In this document: piece after piece, positions 20,809-20,966 of the stretch
Layout: each line of letters begins with the position of its first letter
Position numbering within the stretch: the stretch's first letter is position 1
Virus record (IMG/VR): IMGVR_UViG_3300017967_000278
Coordinates: 1-20,966 of that record
Direction: 5' to 3' (one strand)
Origin: a virus
Length of the DNA stretch: 20,966 nt
The notes under the pieces: generated by a model
Databases searched by the model: none
The model's input: only the letters and a program-made list of their open reading frames with translations
Told to the model about the DNA's origin: nothing
Position numbers and translations under genes: made by a program

Positions 20809-20966
20809 ATGGCTGAACTCTGGCTGGAATACATCGAGCGCAAAAAGCAAGAGGGCTTCACGGGCGACCAACTCGCCGCCGGGTTTGAGCGGCGGTTTGG
20901 CGTTCCTATGTCCTCTATCCCGATGAACACGCCTCTCGACGAGGTCAGTCGCGTGGCTCGAGCAGC
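20809..20966 (+). CDS. 5' part of a further late gene, cut by the window end
   Basis: ATG at 20809 has AGGAGG (20796-20801) 7 bases upstream, held in the loop of a small hairpin (CAGCC at 20791-20795 with GGCTG at 20801-20805). The frame is open to the window end (52 codons). The visible part starts MAELWLEYIERKKQEGFTGD and continues with a helix (QLAAGFERRFG). This could be the first residues of a third, larger internal virion protein, as in T7-like modules, but the fragment is too short to assign. Confidence 0.6.
   Translation, partial: MAELWLEYIERKKQEGFTGDQLAAGFERRFGVPMSSIPMNTPLDEVSRVARA

Noticed and set aside
18760-20871. 703-codon open frame on the - strand
   Set aside because: It is the antisense shadow of the coiled-coil gene; Arg/Leu/Asp-rich without domain or start site support.
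1-20966. tRNA genes, CRISPR arrays, insertion sequences, integrase or attachment sites
   Set aside because: Reading by eye showed no tRNA-like cloverleaf, no regularly spaced repeat-spacer array, no transposase catalytic domain and no integrase. A tRNA-scan or profile search was not possible here.

Overview
The window reads as the late (structural and lysis) region of a GC-rich, short-tailed double-stranded DNA phage (podovirus-type Caudoviricetes). All convincing genes lie on the + strand, are tightly packed or overlap by a few bases, and often start with GTG or TTG. There is a large terminase, scaffold, HK97-fold capsid protein, portal, head-tail adaptor, a beta-propeller tail nozzle candidate and a run of internal virion protein candidates. 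No tail sheath, tail tube or tape-measure gene is visible. Several spanin-like proteins point to a Gram-negative host. The host genus cannot be read from the sequence.

Layout. 1-560: the 3' end of an upstream gene carrying a Cys-rich tail, then a strong intrinsic terminator. 560-869: about 300 bases without a convincing gene. 870-1544: an HTH protein, the best candidate for the small terminase. 1545-2164: a 620-base non-coding region, partly AT-rich, holding a cluster of GGGCATGAA repeats, a 24-bp dyad and a possible promoter; it is the most likely regulatory, origin or packaging site. 2165-9856: a head module (beta-rich virion protein, large terminase, scaffold, major capsid protein, small membrane protein, glycine-zipper protein, portal, adaptor). 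9860-12148: a lysis cassette (membrane/coiled-coil protein, M15 peptidase endolysin, three-TM holin, unknown protein, two further spanin-like proteins). 12171-17983: tail nozzle candidate, a beta-helix-like protein and two large unrecognised virion proteins. 18002-20966: helical, Ala/Gln-rich internal (ejection) protein candidates, the last cut by the window end.

How it works together. The terminase packages DNA through the portal into a capsid built on the acidic scaffold. Adaptor and nozzle close the head and make the short tail. The 3' proteins are probably carried inside the head and ejected ahead of the DNA. The lysis genes sit inside the structural operon rather than at its end.

The observations I rate highest are: an in-phase A AAA AAG slippery heptamer at the overlap of the membrane/coiled-coil gene and the endolysin gene, placed so that a -1 shift would yield a membrane-anchored peptidase; the GGGCATGAA repeat cluster; a 14-bp hairpin that buries the ribosome binding site of the nozzle gene; and a head gene order with the portal downstream of the capsid gene.
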